This document shows, piece after piece, positions 47,059 to 57,812 of a stretch of 64,000 bases of DNA. The notes beneath the pieces are model-generated. The model was not told where the DNA came from and ran no database searches. It was given only the letters and a program-made list of their open reading frames with translations. Source of the stretch: Streptococcus oralis (lineage in GTDB: Bacteria > Bacillota > Bacilli > Lactobacillales > Streptococcaceae); NCBI RefSeq assembly GCF_002386345.1, contig NZ_CP023507.1, positions 1,736,001 to 1,800,000 on the forward strand, in the 5' to 3' direction. The translations under genes were made by a program, and so were the position numbers. Numbering within the stretch: position 1 is the first letter of the stretch; every line of letters starts with the position of its first letter.

Positions 47059-48741
47059 TTATGAAACTTGGACCTGAAGCTGGTCAACAAGCTGACCATC
47101 TACCGTCAAATTCAGATAAAAATCTAAGCTTTTATCTCCTACAAAATACAAGGTTGGTATCGTCAGCCTTTTTTCAATCTCGCCAACTTGAAACGCAAGG
47201 ACTTGAATCTCGTCCCGATAAGCGACACCATGCACACCCGTCCCTGGTTGAATCGAAATCTTAGCTTCTAAAGGACTGCTAGATTCTATGCGCTTCACTG
47301 TAAAGTGGACATTTTCTCCCTTGGTCACAGCGAGAATTTTTTCTGAAAACTCTAGTTGCTGAACAGTTTCTTTTTTCGACAAGGTAGGTGTTTTATAGAG
47401 TGAAATCTTGGTCAACAAAGGCAAAGCCTGTGCCTCTGTAATGGTCACGCGTATCTTCTGCGCCTCAACGACTGATCCTCGTAAGAGACGTTTGTAGCCA
47501 ACAGTATAACCAGAGCCAAACTCCTGCCAGGCACCATCCAACTCTACCTGAACATGGAAAGCAGCGATGCGTTGCCCCAACTTCAAATCTTCTCTTAACT
47601 CAATCACATCAAATGTTTTAGGTGATCCTAAATCGAGCTCTAATTGGATTGGCAACTCTGAATCACTTGCCCATGAACTAGTTTCCAGTCCATCTGTCAG
47701 ATGATGACAGGCAAAGTCTGGTGATAGAGCAAGTCCAGATACCTTGGCTCCCAGAGCTAAATCTTCCCTATAGAGTGTGTCACGGTAGGCAGCAAATTCA
47801 TACAGTCGCCGGATATCCTTTTCGTCAAAGAGTCCATCTTGGTTTGGCGGAATATTGAGTAAGAGAGGTGTACCCCGACCCACCGAGTGAAAGTAGATTT
47901 CGACCAATTCCTCGAGAGACTTGGGGTCCTGATCCTCATGGTAAAACCAGCCCGGCCGAAGAGAAACATCTGCCTCACCGATTGAAAATAGCGTCCCAAA
48001 GGGGTCTCCGTGCTGTAGATAATCTAATTCCGCCTCTGTTCCTAACTGGTCTGGTTTGACCTTTTGCCACAAGGGATCCCCTGCATAGCCTCGTTCATTT
48101 CCAATCCAGCGGATACTGGTCCCTTCAGTTGAGAAAATCAAACAATCGCCTTGCAAGTCACGAATGGTTTCAAACCAAGTCTCAAACTCATAGTTGACCT
48201 TCTGGGCCCCTTCGCCTCGAGCACCATCCATCCACACCTCAGTGAACTTCCCAGCATTGCCATAAGCAGGATTTGACAAGATTTCCTTCAATTGAGCCAG
48301 ATAGTAGGCATTGTAATCCGCTTCTCGGTCCACGTGATAGAGGGGACTGTGAGCATCCCAAGGAGACAAATACACTCCCATATCCATGTCAAACTCAGTT
48401 GCAGCCTGGGAAACTTCAAGGAGCAAGTCCCCCGCTCCTTTCCTCCAAGGGCTAGCCTTGACCGAATAATCTGTATGGGCTGACGGATAGAGCACAAAAC
48501 CATCGTGGTGCTTGACCACCAAAATCAGCTTTTTAAAACCCGTTTCTTTGAGCACTCGAATCCATTCACGCGCATCCAACTTGGTCGGGTTAAAACGCTT
48601 GGGATCCTCTTGCCCACTTCCCCATTCTTGGTCATAAAAGGTATTGGGACCAAAATGGATAAAGGCAGCTAGTTCATCCTCTAAATAATCCAGCTGGGCC
48701 TGGCTTGGTAATGGTCCATGTGGTTTTATGTTCGTCATCAT
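47059..48741 (-). CDS. GH29 alpha-L-fucosidase
   Basis: 560 aa from the ATG at 48741 (second ATG at 48738). GH29 barrel: FIHFGPNTFYDQEW, VVKHHDGF, nucleophile Asp172 in EVWMDGARGEG, then a carbohydrate-binding C-terminal part (FDVIELREDLKLG). No signal peptide: acts on imported fucosylated glycans (pneumococcal counterpart SP_2146). The in-frame ATG at 48798 would put DnaA boxes into the coding part and is rejected. Confidence 0.92.
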   Translation of the reverse strand: MMTNIKPHGPLPSQAQLDYLEDELAAFIHFGPNTFYDQEWGSGQEDPKRFNPTKLDAREWIRVLKETGFKKLILVVKHHDGFVLYPSAHTDYSVKASPWRKGAGDLLLEVSQAATEFDMDMGVYLSPWDAHSPLYHVDREADYNAYYLAQLKEILSNPAYGNAGKFTEVWMDGARGEGAQKVNYEFETWFETIRDLQGDCLIFSTEGTSIRWIGNERGYAGDPLWQKVKPDQLGTEAELDYLQHGDPFGTLFSIGEADVSLRPGWFYHEDQDPKSLEELVEIYFHSVGRGTPLLLNIPPNQDGLFDEKDIRRLYEFAAYRDTLYREDLALGAKVSGLALSPDFACHHLTDGLETSSWASDSELPIQLELDLGSPKTFDVIELREDLKLGQRIAAFHVQVELDGAWQEFGSGYTVGYKRLLRGSVVEAQKIRVTITEAQALPLLTKISLYKTPTLSKKETVQQLEFSEKILAVTKGENVHFTVKRIESSSPLEAKISIQPGTGVHGVAYRDEIQVLAFQVGEIEKRLTIPTLYFVGDKSLDFYLNLTVDGQLVDQLQVQVS

Positions 48742-48757
48742 CTCGTATCTCTTTCTC

Positions 48758-48790
48758 TTGTTCACAAAGTTATCCACAACTTGTGGATAA
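48758..48790. promoter_or_regulatory. Array of three DnaA boxes
   Basis: TTGTTCACA (48758-48766), TTATCCACA (48770-48778) and its inverted copy TGTGGATAA (48782-48790), each separated by three bases, so centres are 12 bp apart. The last two match the TTATNCACA DnaA consensus fully. They lie just upstream of the fucosidase start. Confidence 0.75.
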
Positions 48791-49215
48791 GAAAACATTC
48801 CTAAAAACTAGTTTTTTCAGTCTCTAGCTCACCTGTCACCTTAAACATACCTTTGTCAAATAGTTCTGTACTAGGGTTTCTACTAGCTTTCTAGAAAGTC
48901 ACTAATATACGGAACTATTTTCAGGATACTTCAACACCCTGAGTTGTATGTCATTTCCTCCAAGACTTATCCACAGACTGTGAATAAACTAGTGTTCCAG
49001 ACCGCTCTCTCTTTGACTATAACAAAAAGCGATAGCAACGTCAATATGACTAAGATCCCTTCCTAAATCCCCTGAAAAGATTCTATAATTTGTACAATCG
49101 TAGCTTTTGCATTCGCCAGCTAGTGAGAAGCAGCCAGTAGAAAATGACTGCCTTATCACATTGTGAACAGCACAACTGTGGTACTATAATACCTAACAAC
49201 CTAATCGTTTCTAGC
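48791..49215. other. Intergenic region between GH29 and adcA
   Basis: About 425 bases without a gene I can support. Besides the second DnaA pair (48967-48987) I see a plus-strand TTGTGA/TATAAT (49161-49190) that would only run into the adcA terminator. Nothing else is recognisable. In S. pneumoniae, from memory, many genes (including fucose and arginine deiminase genes) sit between these two neighbours. Confidence 0.5.
48967..48987. promoter_or_regulatory. Second pair of inverted DnaA boxes
   Basis: TTATCCACA (48967-48975), three bases, TGTGAATAA (48979-48987; its complement TTATTCACA also fits the consensus). The same 12-bp spacing as the first array, 190 bp away. Confidence 0.75.
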
Positions 49216-49240
49216 AAAAAATCCCGCAGATTTGCGGGAT
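49216..49240 (-). terminator. adc operon terminator
   Basis: ATCCCGCA-aatc-TGCGGGAT on the minus strand followed by TTTTT. Confidence 0.88.
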
Positions 49241-49251
49241 TCTCTCTTGCA

Positions 49252-50757
49252 TCAATGCGCCAACATTTCTTGAGCGATTTCTTGGCCAGATAGGTTATCT
49301 GGGTAGTAGGTTGGCCAGTTATCCATCTCTTCAAAGAGGGCTTCTTGGCTAGTACCTCCAAAGAAGATATGGAAATGTCCTGCCTTAACTGGGGCGATAT
49401 TGTGGTCACTAAACTGAACATACTTGAATTGTCCAGCGTCCGCATCTGTCGCTTCAAAGAGGAAGCGCACACCACGGTTGCCTTTCTTATATGTCAAGAT
49501 TTTCTTGCCGACATACTTGTAGGTGAATTTCTTGCTTTGGCCACCTTGAACAAATTCCATAGTGTTGTCCGTGATGTTGATCTTAGTCACATCTGTCTGA
49601 TAGCCTTTTCTATAGTAAGCCTTGTACTCATCCTTGGTCATCTTACCAGTCAACTTAGCCTTGTAGTCAAAGACTTGATCAAAGGTCCCATCTTCAAGGA
49701 AAGGATAAACTGACTGCCAGTTGCCAACATAGTCACTCAAGGTACGATCTTTGACATCTGCATCCTCAAAGTAACCGTTGTGAACTGTCTTAGTGTTTTC
49801 TTCCTTCTCTGGCTCGATTTCTGGTCCTTCTTGGTCCGTTGTTTGTTTCAAAGCCTTGAGGTTTTTCTCCATCACAGAGATATAGTCCTCACCATCCTTG
49901 GTTGCTTCTTCTGTTAGACTTTCTAGCGGATTGAGCACGTCTAGTTTGACACCTGTTTCTTTTGAAAGTGTATTGGCGAGGGCTTGTGAGGCATTTTCTT
50001 CAAAGTAGATATAAGAAATCTTGTTTTTCTTAATATACTCTGTTAATTCTGCCAAACGTGCTGCTGATGGCTCTGCATCTGGTGATAGACCTGAGATGGA
50101 TACTTGCTTGAGACCATAGTCCAAGGCAAGGTAGTTAAAGGCAGCGTGCTGGGTCACAAAGCTCTTTTGTTTAGCTTGAGACAAGCCATCTGTGTAGGCC
50201 TTGTCCAAGACTTGCAATTTTTCGATATAGGCAGCAGCGTTCTTTTCAAAAGTCTCTTTTTTATCAGGATAATCTGCTGACAAGCTGTCACGGATATGCT
50301 CTACCAGTTTGATGGCGCGTGCTGGTGAAAGCCAAACATGAGGATCGTAGTCGTGATGGTGACCCTCGCCGCCATGATCATGCCCTTCCTCTTCTTCCTC
50401 ACCTCCTGGTAGGAGCAGCATATCACCTGTCGCCTTGATAGTTTTCACCTTTTTCTTATCCAAGGATTCTAGCAATTTTGGAACCCAAGTTTCCATGTTT
50501 TCATTTTCATAGACAAAGGTATCTGCATCTTGGATTTTGGCAACTGCCTTGGCAGACGGTTCATACTCATGGGGTTCTGTACCAGCACCGATGAGGAGTT
50601 CTACATTAGCAGTATCTCCTGCGACTTGTTTGGTAAATTCGTAGACAGGGTAAAAGGTTGTCACGATATTTAGCTTCCCATCTGCCTGTTTTTGATTGGA
50701 ACAAGCCACTAAAAACAGGGCACATAGACTAGCTAGTAGTAAGCTCAGTTTTTTCAT
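49252..50757 (-). CDS. adcA: Zinc-binding lipoprotein AdcA with ZinT domain
   Basis: 501 aa. Signal peptide with lipobox LVAC (Cys19). Residues about 25-310 are a ZnuA-type cluster 9 binding protein with zinc ligands (EPHEYE, His63; DPHVW, His140) and a His/Glu-rich loop (GHDHGGEGHHH, about 125-135). Residues about 320-501 are a ZinT domain ending with GHFHIFFGG. The fused ZnuA-ZinT build is typical of streptococcal AdcA, the main zinc scavenger. Confidence 0.96.
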   Translation of the reverse strand: MKKLSLLLASLCALFLVACSNQKQADGKLNIVTTFYPVYEFTKQVAGDTANVELLIGAGTEPHEYEPSAKAVAKIQDADTFVYENENMETWVPKLLESLDKKKVKTIKATGDMLLLPGGEEEEEGHDHGGEGHHHDYDPHVWLSPARAIKLVEHIRDSLSADYPDKKETFEKNAAAYIEKLQVLDKAYTDGLSQAKQKSFVTQHAAFNYLALDYGLKQVSISGLSPDAEPSAARLAELTEYIKKNKISYIYFEENASQALANTLSKETGVKLDVLNPLESLTEEATKDGEDYISVMEKNLKALKQTTDQEGPEIEPEKEENTKTVHNGYFEDADVKDRTLSDYVGNWQSVYPFLEDGTFDQVFDYKAKLTGKMTKDEYKAYYRKGYQTDVTKINITDNTMEFVQGGQSKKFTYKYVGKKILTYKKGNRGVRFLFEATDADAGQFKYVQFSDHNIAPVKAGHFHIFFGGTSQEALFEEMDNWPTYYPDNLSGQEIAQEMLAH

Positions 50758-50766
50758 TTCATTCTC

Positions 50767-51573
50767 CTATTTGATAAAACGTTTCAGTAGACTGACTAAC
50801 AAAAAGACAGCTACAAAGATAATGGTGATACTAGCACTGGCAGGGGTTTCTGCATAGTAGGAAATATAGAGACCTGCCACCATTCCCAAAAAGCCAATAG
50901 CGCTGGCTAGTAACATAACGGATTTAAAGTTTTTCCCCAGACGAAGGGCAATGCTAGCCGGCAAGACCATAATGGTCGACACCAAAAGGGCTCCTGCAGC
51001 TGGAATCATAAGGGCAATGGCCACCCCTGTCACCATGTTAAAGAGGATAGACATGGTACGAACTGGCAAGCCATCTACAAAAGCCGTGTCCTCATCAAAG
51101 GTCAGGATATACATTGGTCGCAAGAATAAGAAAGTCAAGAGTAAAACGACCGCCGCAATGGCAAAGAGGAATAGCACCTGCTCCTGGCTAATGGTTACAA
51201 TCGAACCAAAGAGATATTGGTCCAAACTCATGGAACTCGAACTTTTCCCCTTACTCATGACAATCAGAGACACTGCAAGTCCTGTTGACATGAGGATGGC
51301 TGTCCCGATTTCCATAAAGTTCTTATAGACTGTCCGGAGATACTCTAGAAAGACCGCTGCGATCAAGACAATAGCAATGGTTGAAATAGTTGGAGAAATT
51401 CCCAAAACCAGACCAAAGGCTACCCCTGACAGAGAAACGTGACTGAGGGTATCACTCATGAGACTCTGACGACGTAAGATAAGGAAGGTCCCAAGAACTG
51501 GAGAAAAGAGACTCATGGCAATGACCGCCAAGAAGGCACGCTGCATGAAGTCATAAGATAACAAACTAAGCAT
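50767..51573 (-). CDS. adcB: Zinc ABC transporter permease AdcB
   Basis: 268 aa from the ATG at 51573; an upstream in-frame start at 51684 runs deep into adcC and is rejected. ABC-3 family permease with eight or so hydrophobic spans: [29 protein letters not shown] block ([18 protein letters not shown]). Overlaps the end of adcC by 8 bp. Confidence 0.94.
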   Translation of the reverse strand: MLSLLSYDFMQRAFLAVIAMSLFSPVLGTFLILRRQSLMSDTLSHVSLSGVAFGLVLGISPTISTIAIVLIAAVFLEYLRTVYKNFMEIGTAILMSTGLAVSLIVMSKGKSSSSMSLDQYLFGSIVTISQEQVLFLFAIAAVVLLLTFLFLRPMYILTFDEDTAFVDGLPVRTMSILFNMVTGVAIALMIPAAGALLVSTIMVLPASIALRLGKNFKSVMLLASAIGFLGMVAGLYISYYAETPASASITIIFVAVFLLVSLLKRFIK

Positions 51574-52270
51574 GGTCCACCTCCTGGTCGCTTTCGTGAA
51601 CGTTAAAACAACGCCATGGCGAATCTTGGTTACGAACCAGATGGATATTGCGATCCGCATAGTCCTTGACTTCCTCAGGGTCATGGGTAATCATCAAAAC
51701 AGCCTTGCCATGATGATGAGCACTATGGTGCATGAGTTCGTAAAATTCATTTTTGCTTCCTGCATCCATCCCTGTCGTCGGCTCATCCAAGACGAAGATA
51801 TCTGGGTCAGAAGCAAACATCCGAGCAATCACTGCTCGTTGCTTTTGCCCTCCCGAGAGGGACCCAATTCGTTTGTCACGGTGTTCCCACATACCAACCG
51901 AGTCTAGACTAGCCTTGATATGCTCCTCATCATGGGCATTCAAACGACGGAACCAGCCCTTTCGCGGATAACGACCCGACTTGACAAATTCATAAACCGT
52001 ACTTGGAAAACCAGCATTAAAACTGGCAATCTGCTGGGGAAGATAAGCGATCCTAAGCTTTTTCCCATGAGTGTTTGTCTTTGAGATGGTTACCTTACCA
52101 AATCTTGGTTGCAAGATGCCTAGACTTGCCTTAATCAGCGTCGTCTTGGCAGCTCCATTTTCACCAGTCAGGGTGACAAACTCCCCACTATCAACACTGT
52201 AGTTGATATGTTCGAGGACAGGTTCCTTGTCATAATAGAAAGACAAGTCCTCTACTGTAATATACCGCAT
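51566..52270 (-). CDS. adcC: Zinc ABC transporter ATP-binding protein AdcC
   Basis: 234 aa ATPase. Walker A GENGAAKT (residues 36-43) has Ala where the last Gly normally stands; similar variants occur in other zinc/manganese ABC ATPases. LSGGQ at 138-142, Walker B FVLDEP at 159-164, His switch in MITHDPEEV. Overlaps adcR by one base. Confidence 0.95.
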   Translation of the reverse strand: MRYITVEDLSFYYDKEPVLEHINYSVDSGEFVTLTGENGAAKTTLIKASLGILQPRFGKVTISKTNTHGKKLRIAYLPQQIASFNAGFPSTVYEFVKSGRYPRKGWFRRLNAHDEEHIKASLDSVGMWEHRDKRIGSLSGGQKQRAVIARMFASDPDIFVLDEPTTGMDAGSKNEFYELMHHSAHHHGKAVLMITHDPEEVKDYADRNIHLVRNQDSPWRCFNVHESDQEVDHA

Positions 52271-52710
52271 TATTTGATTTCTCCTACTAAAGCAGTTAAA
52301 AACCGCTGGATAACTTCTTGTTCATTTGGAGTAAACTGACTTGCCACTTGTTCATAGGCTAAGAGCGTGTGTTCATGATGATGGTGGTGTTCCTCTGCCA
52401 CTGGTCGAGCCAGCTCTGTCAGTTGATAAAAGATCACACGCGCATCTTTGGGATCTCTGGATGTCTCTAACATACCCTCTTTGACCAAAGATTTGATAGC
52501 CTTGGTCACTGCCGCCTGACTGACATTAAGGCGACGGGCCAACTCCGAGTTGGTTAGGGATTCTTCTGACAAGAGCATGAGGATGTGTTCCTGAGTATTG
52601 GTCAAGGCAACGTCACTCGTGCAATGCCCGATTAGAATTTCATGCTGGTTCTCAGATCTCAAGATCACCTCGTTTAAAAAGTTATCGATTTCCTGCGCAA
52701 GCTGTCTCAT
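52270..52710 (-). CDS. adcR: Zinc-responsive MarR-type repressor AdcR
   Basis: 146 aa winged-helix MarR protein. The recognition region is [23 protein letters not shown]; zinc ligands in this family (Glu and Cys near 24-30, His near 42 and the HHHHHEH cluster near 108-114) are visible. With zinc bound it represses adcRCBA. First gene of the operon. Confidence 0.95.
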   Translation of the reverse strand: MRQLAQEIDNFLNEVILRSENQHEILIGHCTSDVALTNTQEHILMLLSEESLTNSELARRLNVSQAAVTKAIKSLVKEGMLETSRDPKDARVIFYQLTELARPVAEEHHHHHEHTLLAYEQVASQFTPNEQEVIQRFLTALVGEIK

Positions 52711-52767
52711 GTGTTACTCCTTCCCTAGCTATCTTTTTCGTAAAAAAACATAGATAGCCACCGATTC

Positions 52768-52806
52768 TTTACTGGTTAATTATATCATAAACCAAAAAAG
52801 AGTCAA
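52768..52806 (-). promoter_or_regulatory. adcRCBA promoter with AdcR operator
   Basis: Minus-strand TTGACT (52801-52806), 16-bp spacer, TATAAT (52779-52784). TTTACTGGTTAA (52768-52779) fits the AdcR box TTAACNNGTTAA with one mismatch and covers the transcription start. Confidence 0.82.
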
Positions 52807-52859
52807 GGGAAAAAGGCGTAAAAACGTTTCCCTAGACTCTTCTAGATATGAAATTTAAC

Positions 52860-54911
52860 CTATTTTTGCTTTGGTTTTCGGCTCGATAAGATACCTGCCA
52901 GACCAGCTACCATTCCCATCAAGAGCAAGAAGATGGATTGTTCACTTCCTGTATTTGGGAGAGCTTTTTCTGAGACAACCGCCTTCTTGCTAAATTGACC
53001 TGCCACCTCATAAGTAAGTGGTACATTTGTAGTCGCATCGTTAGCAGCCGCATTCGTTTGAGGCGTTTCTACTGGTAGACTAAAAGTTGTAGAATCCACA
53101 GAAATCGTCCGTGAGTTCGGATTGATCTTTTCATACTGGGTCAAATCAGCGGTTTTAAGATACTCTTCAAAGGCTGCATCCATAGAAGGACCTTCTTCTC
53201 GCGCACCACCTAACATAGTGTAACCATCACCACCTGCAGCTAGGAAATCATTGGTTGCAAGATAGTAAGTTTTTGCAAGGTCTAGAAGATCATAACGACC
53301 AGTCGTGCGGTTTTTGACCTGGATGGCCAAGACACGTTTACCTGATGGTAGGTTGGTATCATAGTAGACCTTCACACCTGAAACTTGCAAGAAACCACCA
53401 CTTGGTTCTAACAATGGTTGTCCGTTCTCATCCAAGACCTTCTTGCCATCTTTATCGACCTGCAAGATAGATCCGAGTGACTTTTCAAACATATCCAAGA
53501 CTTGTTGCCCAGTCACTTGGATTTGTGAGATGGTATTTCCAAACGGAAGAACGGCAATGACATTTCCTTTAGTAATTGGTTTGCCTTTTGCAATGGTTTC
53601 ACGCAAGCCACCACCATTTGTCACAGCGATGTCTGTCGGATGGCTAAATCCTGTTTGACCATACTGATAGAGCGAGTCCGCTACGACGTTTCCGAGGTTA
53701 GTTTCACGAACCCGAACATTTTCACGATCTCCGTTGAGTTCTACAGGGCTGTTTGAAACGACTTCAACAGCATTTTCAGCATCGTATTTTTGTTTAATGT
53801 CTTTGACTAGTTTTTCAACTGTTGGATTGGCTGGTAATTTTTTAGCATCAGCAGCCGGAATCTGAGTTGGATTGCCCAAAAGCTGACGTGATTTGTAGGT
53901 GATTTTCCCTACATTATGAAGGTAACTCCCTGTTTGGTTATAGGTAACATTGTCTCCATAGGTCGTTGATTCTACTGTATGAGAGTGACCGTCGATTACT
54001 GTTACGCGTTTCCCTTTCAAACGAGGATTTTTAGACAAGGCTTCTGCCAAAGTTGAACCACGCCATTCGACTGGGGTTGTGGTATCTACACCCAAGTGAG
54101 CGAGCACAACATAGTGTTTGTAGTCCTTACCTTCTGCACGAGCCTTGGCTTGAACTTCTTCGATGACCTTATTGACTTCAGAGATTGGATCTGTAAAAGT
54201 TACCCCTTTGACATTTTTAGGGTGAGTTTTGGTTGCTGTTTCAGGTGTTGTCACGCCGATTACAACAAATTCATCACCTTCCACAGTCTTATCTTTATCA
54301 ACGATTGTAGAAGCTTCAAAAAGACGAGCTCCATTGACATAGGTATTTGAGCTAAGTAATGGGAATTTCAAGATTTCCTTGTATTTTTTAACTTCATCAA
54401 GACCAAAGTCAAACTCATGGTTTCCTACTGCCATGGCATCATACTGCATCTGATTAAGAATTTCAGCACGCGCTTCACCCTTAGTAGAGTTGGAAATCGG
54501 TAAACCTTGAAAAGCGTCTCCCGCATCAACTACCAGAGTATTTTGATTTGACTTCGCACGCTCCTGTTCAATGACAGTCGCTAACTTGGCATCTCCAATT
54601 ACTCCCTTTTCCTCTACAATACGACCATGGACATCATTGGTGTGTAAGATAACGGTGTCCTTTTCTTCGCTTTTGGTAGATTCAGCAGGAGCTGACGGAG
54701 TTTCTGCAGGTACAACCGCTTCTGAAGTTGCCGAAGTTTCCGGTACCGCAGGGCTCTCAACAGGAGCTGGAGTCGCCGACGTAGCTGGAGTCGCTACAAC
54801 AGCTGAACTTTCTGCAGGAGTTGTTGCTTCTTCAGCATAGACTTGTCCAGCTAAGAAGGCTGGAGCTAACAGGGCTGTCGATAAGACAGGTAACAAAGAA
54901 CGTTTGTTCAT
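52860..54911 (-). CDS. Cell-wall-anchored 5'-nucleotidase
   Basis: 683 aa. Signal peptide to about residue 26 (AGQVYAEE), Ala/Pro/Thr/Ser-rich spacer to about 85, metallophosphatase domain (ILHTNDVHGRIVEE, DAGDAFQG, GNHEFDFG, IDGHSHT), C-terminal 5'-nucleotidase domain (NGGGLRETIAKGK, AAGGDGYTML) and sortase signal LPNTG (651-655), membrane span and basic tail. Such enzymes make extracellular adenosine from AMP and help streptococci evade phagocytes. Placed between adcR and dlt; TATAAT at 54946-54951 is its likely -10. Confidence 0.93.
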   Translation of the reverse strand: MNKRSLLPVLSTALLAPAFLAGQVYAEEATTPAESSAVVATPATSATPAPVESPAVPETSATSEAVVPAETPSAPAESTKSEEKDTVILHTNDVHGRIVEEKGVIGDAKLATVIEQERAKSNQNTLVVDAGDAFQGLPISNSTKGEARAEILNQMQYDAMAVGNHEFDFGLDEVKKYKEILKFPLLSSNTYVNGARLFEASTIVDKDKTVEGDEFVVIGVTTPETATKTHPKNVKGVTFTDPISEVNKVIEEVQAKARAEGKDYKHYVVLAHLGVDTTTPVEWRGSTLAEALSKNPRLKGKRVTVIDGHSHTVESTTYGDNVTYNQTGSYLHNVGKITYKSRQLLGNPTQIPAADAKKLPANPTVEKLVKDIKQKYDAENAVEVVSNSPVELNGDRENVRVRETNLGNVVADSLYQYGQTGFSHPTDIAVTNGGGLRETIAKGKPITKGNVIAVLPFGNTISQIQVTGQQVLDMFEKSLGSILQVDKDGKKVLDENGQPLLEPSGGFLQVSGVKVYYDTNLPSGKRVLAIQVKNRTTGRYDLLDLAKTYYLATNDFLAAGGDGYTMLGGAREEGPSMDAAFEEYLKTADLTQYEKINPNSRTISVDSTTFSLPVETPQTNAAANDATTNVPLTYEVAGQFSKKAVVSEKALPNTGSEQSIFLLLMGMVAGLAGILSSRKPKQK

Positions 54912-55014
54912 TTTAAAATCCCTTTCTTTTCTTTTTCTCTTTTATATTATACGCTATTTCTAAAAATTTTGAAACTTTTGACCTATTTTCATCTTAAATA
55001 TTCGCCATTTAAAC

Positions 55015-55042
55015 AAAAAAGCTTGGGTTTAAATCCCAAACC
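55015..55042 (-). terminator. dlt operon terminator
   Basis: GTTTGGG-atttaaa-CCCAAGC on the minus strand followed by TTTTTT. Confidence 0.85.
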
Positions 55043-55053
55043 TTTAGACCATT

Positions 55054-56557
<1,504 letters not shown>

Positions 56558-56567
56558 TTATATCCTT

Positions 56568-57812
56568 TTATTTTTTAAACCATAAATCATTCAAAAATCC
56601 AGAAAAGATTAAGAATGAAACCATCACGACATGGAAGGTGACAACCATGCCAAGCAACTGAATCCAGCGATTCTCAGGTAAGGAACCCTTTCCAGCTTTT
56701 TTCCGTTCTTTATTGAGCGCTTTTTTCTTACGAACCCAAGCATCATTGATGACCAGCCCAATCCCATGAAAAAGTCCATAGGCGATGTAGTACCAGGTCA
56801 CACCATGCCAAAATCCCATAATCAGCATATTGAGAATATAGGCTACACTTGAAGTGACATTGCGATTTTTAAAGACCTTCTTTCTGGTCAACACCATGAC
56901 CATCCGCATAAAGACAAAGTCACGGAACCAGAAAGACAGACTCATGTGCCAGCGATTCCAAAACTCTTTTAAATCCCTTGACAAAAAGGGCTTGTTAAAG
57001 TTGATAGGACTATGAATACCCATCAAGTTTGAAATGGCTAAGGCAAACATAGAGTAGCCCGCAAAGTCAAAAAAGAGCTCCAGACCAAAGGTGTACATGA
57101 CCGCTAAAGCGTAGAGGTTAAAGAAACCACCTGTCTGCAAGGCCAAATTTTTCAGCGGAGGCAATAATGTCTCTCCTAAAATGTGAGCCAAGATAAACTT
57201 GTAGAGGAAGCCAAGCATGATATATTTGACAGCCTCTTCTAGCATGTCCATCAACTCATCCCGTTCAGGAATGGTCTCGTAATTTTCATTGAAGCGTTTG
57301 AAACGATCAATAGGACCACTTGAGAAAGTCGGCATAAAGAGAAGAAAACGTAAGAATTGCCAAATCGTTAATTCCTTGATGACACCGTCTCTCAACTCAA
57401 CGATAACCCCAACTGCACGAAAGGTCAAGTAAGAAATCCCTAAAAATCCAAACAAAGATTGAGGTCCATGAATAGCAGGAGATACTTTCACAAAGACGAT
57501 TGGCAATAGGGATAGAAAGCTAACCAGGTAAAATATCCATTTACTATCCCGTTGTTTCCTGTACCTTTTGTAGAAAGATACAAGAAGTACTTGCCAGATA
57601 ACATAAAGGATCAAAGCGCTTATTTGATTCGTCTTTCCACCGACCAACATGGTGAGGATAAAGAAGAGACTAACAAACACCTCGTACAAGGCAAAACGTT
57701 TCTTGAAAAAAAGACCAATAAAGATAGGTAAAGTCGCAGCAATTACGTATAAAAAGTACTGAAGATCACCATAAGGTTCCAAATGAGGTAGCTGTTTATA
57801 AAGCTCCATCAT
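56568..57812 (-). CDS. dltB: D-alanyl transfer O-acyltransferase DltB
   Basis: 414 aa MBOAT membrane protein with about ten spans; catalytic His in [18 protein letters not shown], and [10 protein letters not shown] plus [19 protein letters not shown] typical of the family. Overlaps dltA by 4 bp. Confidence 0.95.
   Translation of the reverse strand: MMELYKQLPHLEPYGDLQYFLYVIAATLPIFIGLFFKKRFALYEVFVSLFFILTMLVGGKTNQISALILYVIWQVLLVSFYKRYRKQRDSKWIFYLVSFLSLLPIVFVKVSPAIHGPQSLFGFLGISYLTFRAVGVIVELRDGVIKELTIWQFLRFLLFMPTFSSGPIDRFKRFNENYETIPERDELMDMLEEAVKYIMLGFLYKFILAHILGETLLPPLKNLALQTGGFFNLYALAVMYTFGLELFFDFAGYSMFALAISNLMGIHSPINFNKPFLSRDLKEFWNRWHMSLSFWFRDFVFMRMVMVLTRKKVFKNRNVTSSVAYILNMLIMGFWHGVTWYYIAYGLFHGIGLVINDAWVRKKKALNKERKKAGKGSLPENRWIQLLGMVVTFHVVMVSFLIFSGFLNDLWFKK

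Noticed and set aside
48766..48990. Chromosomal origin oriC
   Set aside because: DnaA boxes are present, but no dnaA or dnaN gene, no AT-rich unwinding repeats and no parS site are nearby.
49083..49475. 130-aa minus-strand reading frame downstream of and overlapping adcA
   Set aside because: It overlaps the AdcA C-terminal ZinT domain in another frame and crosses the adc terminator.
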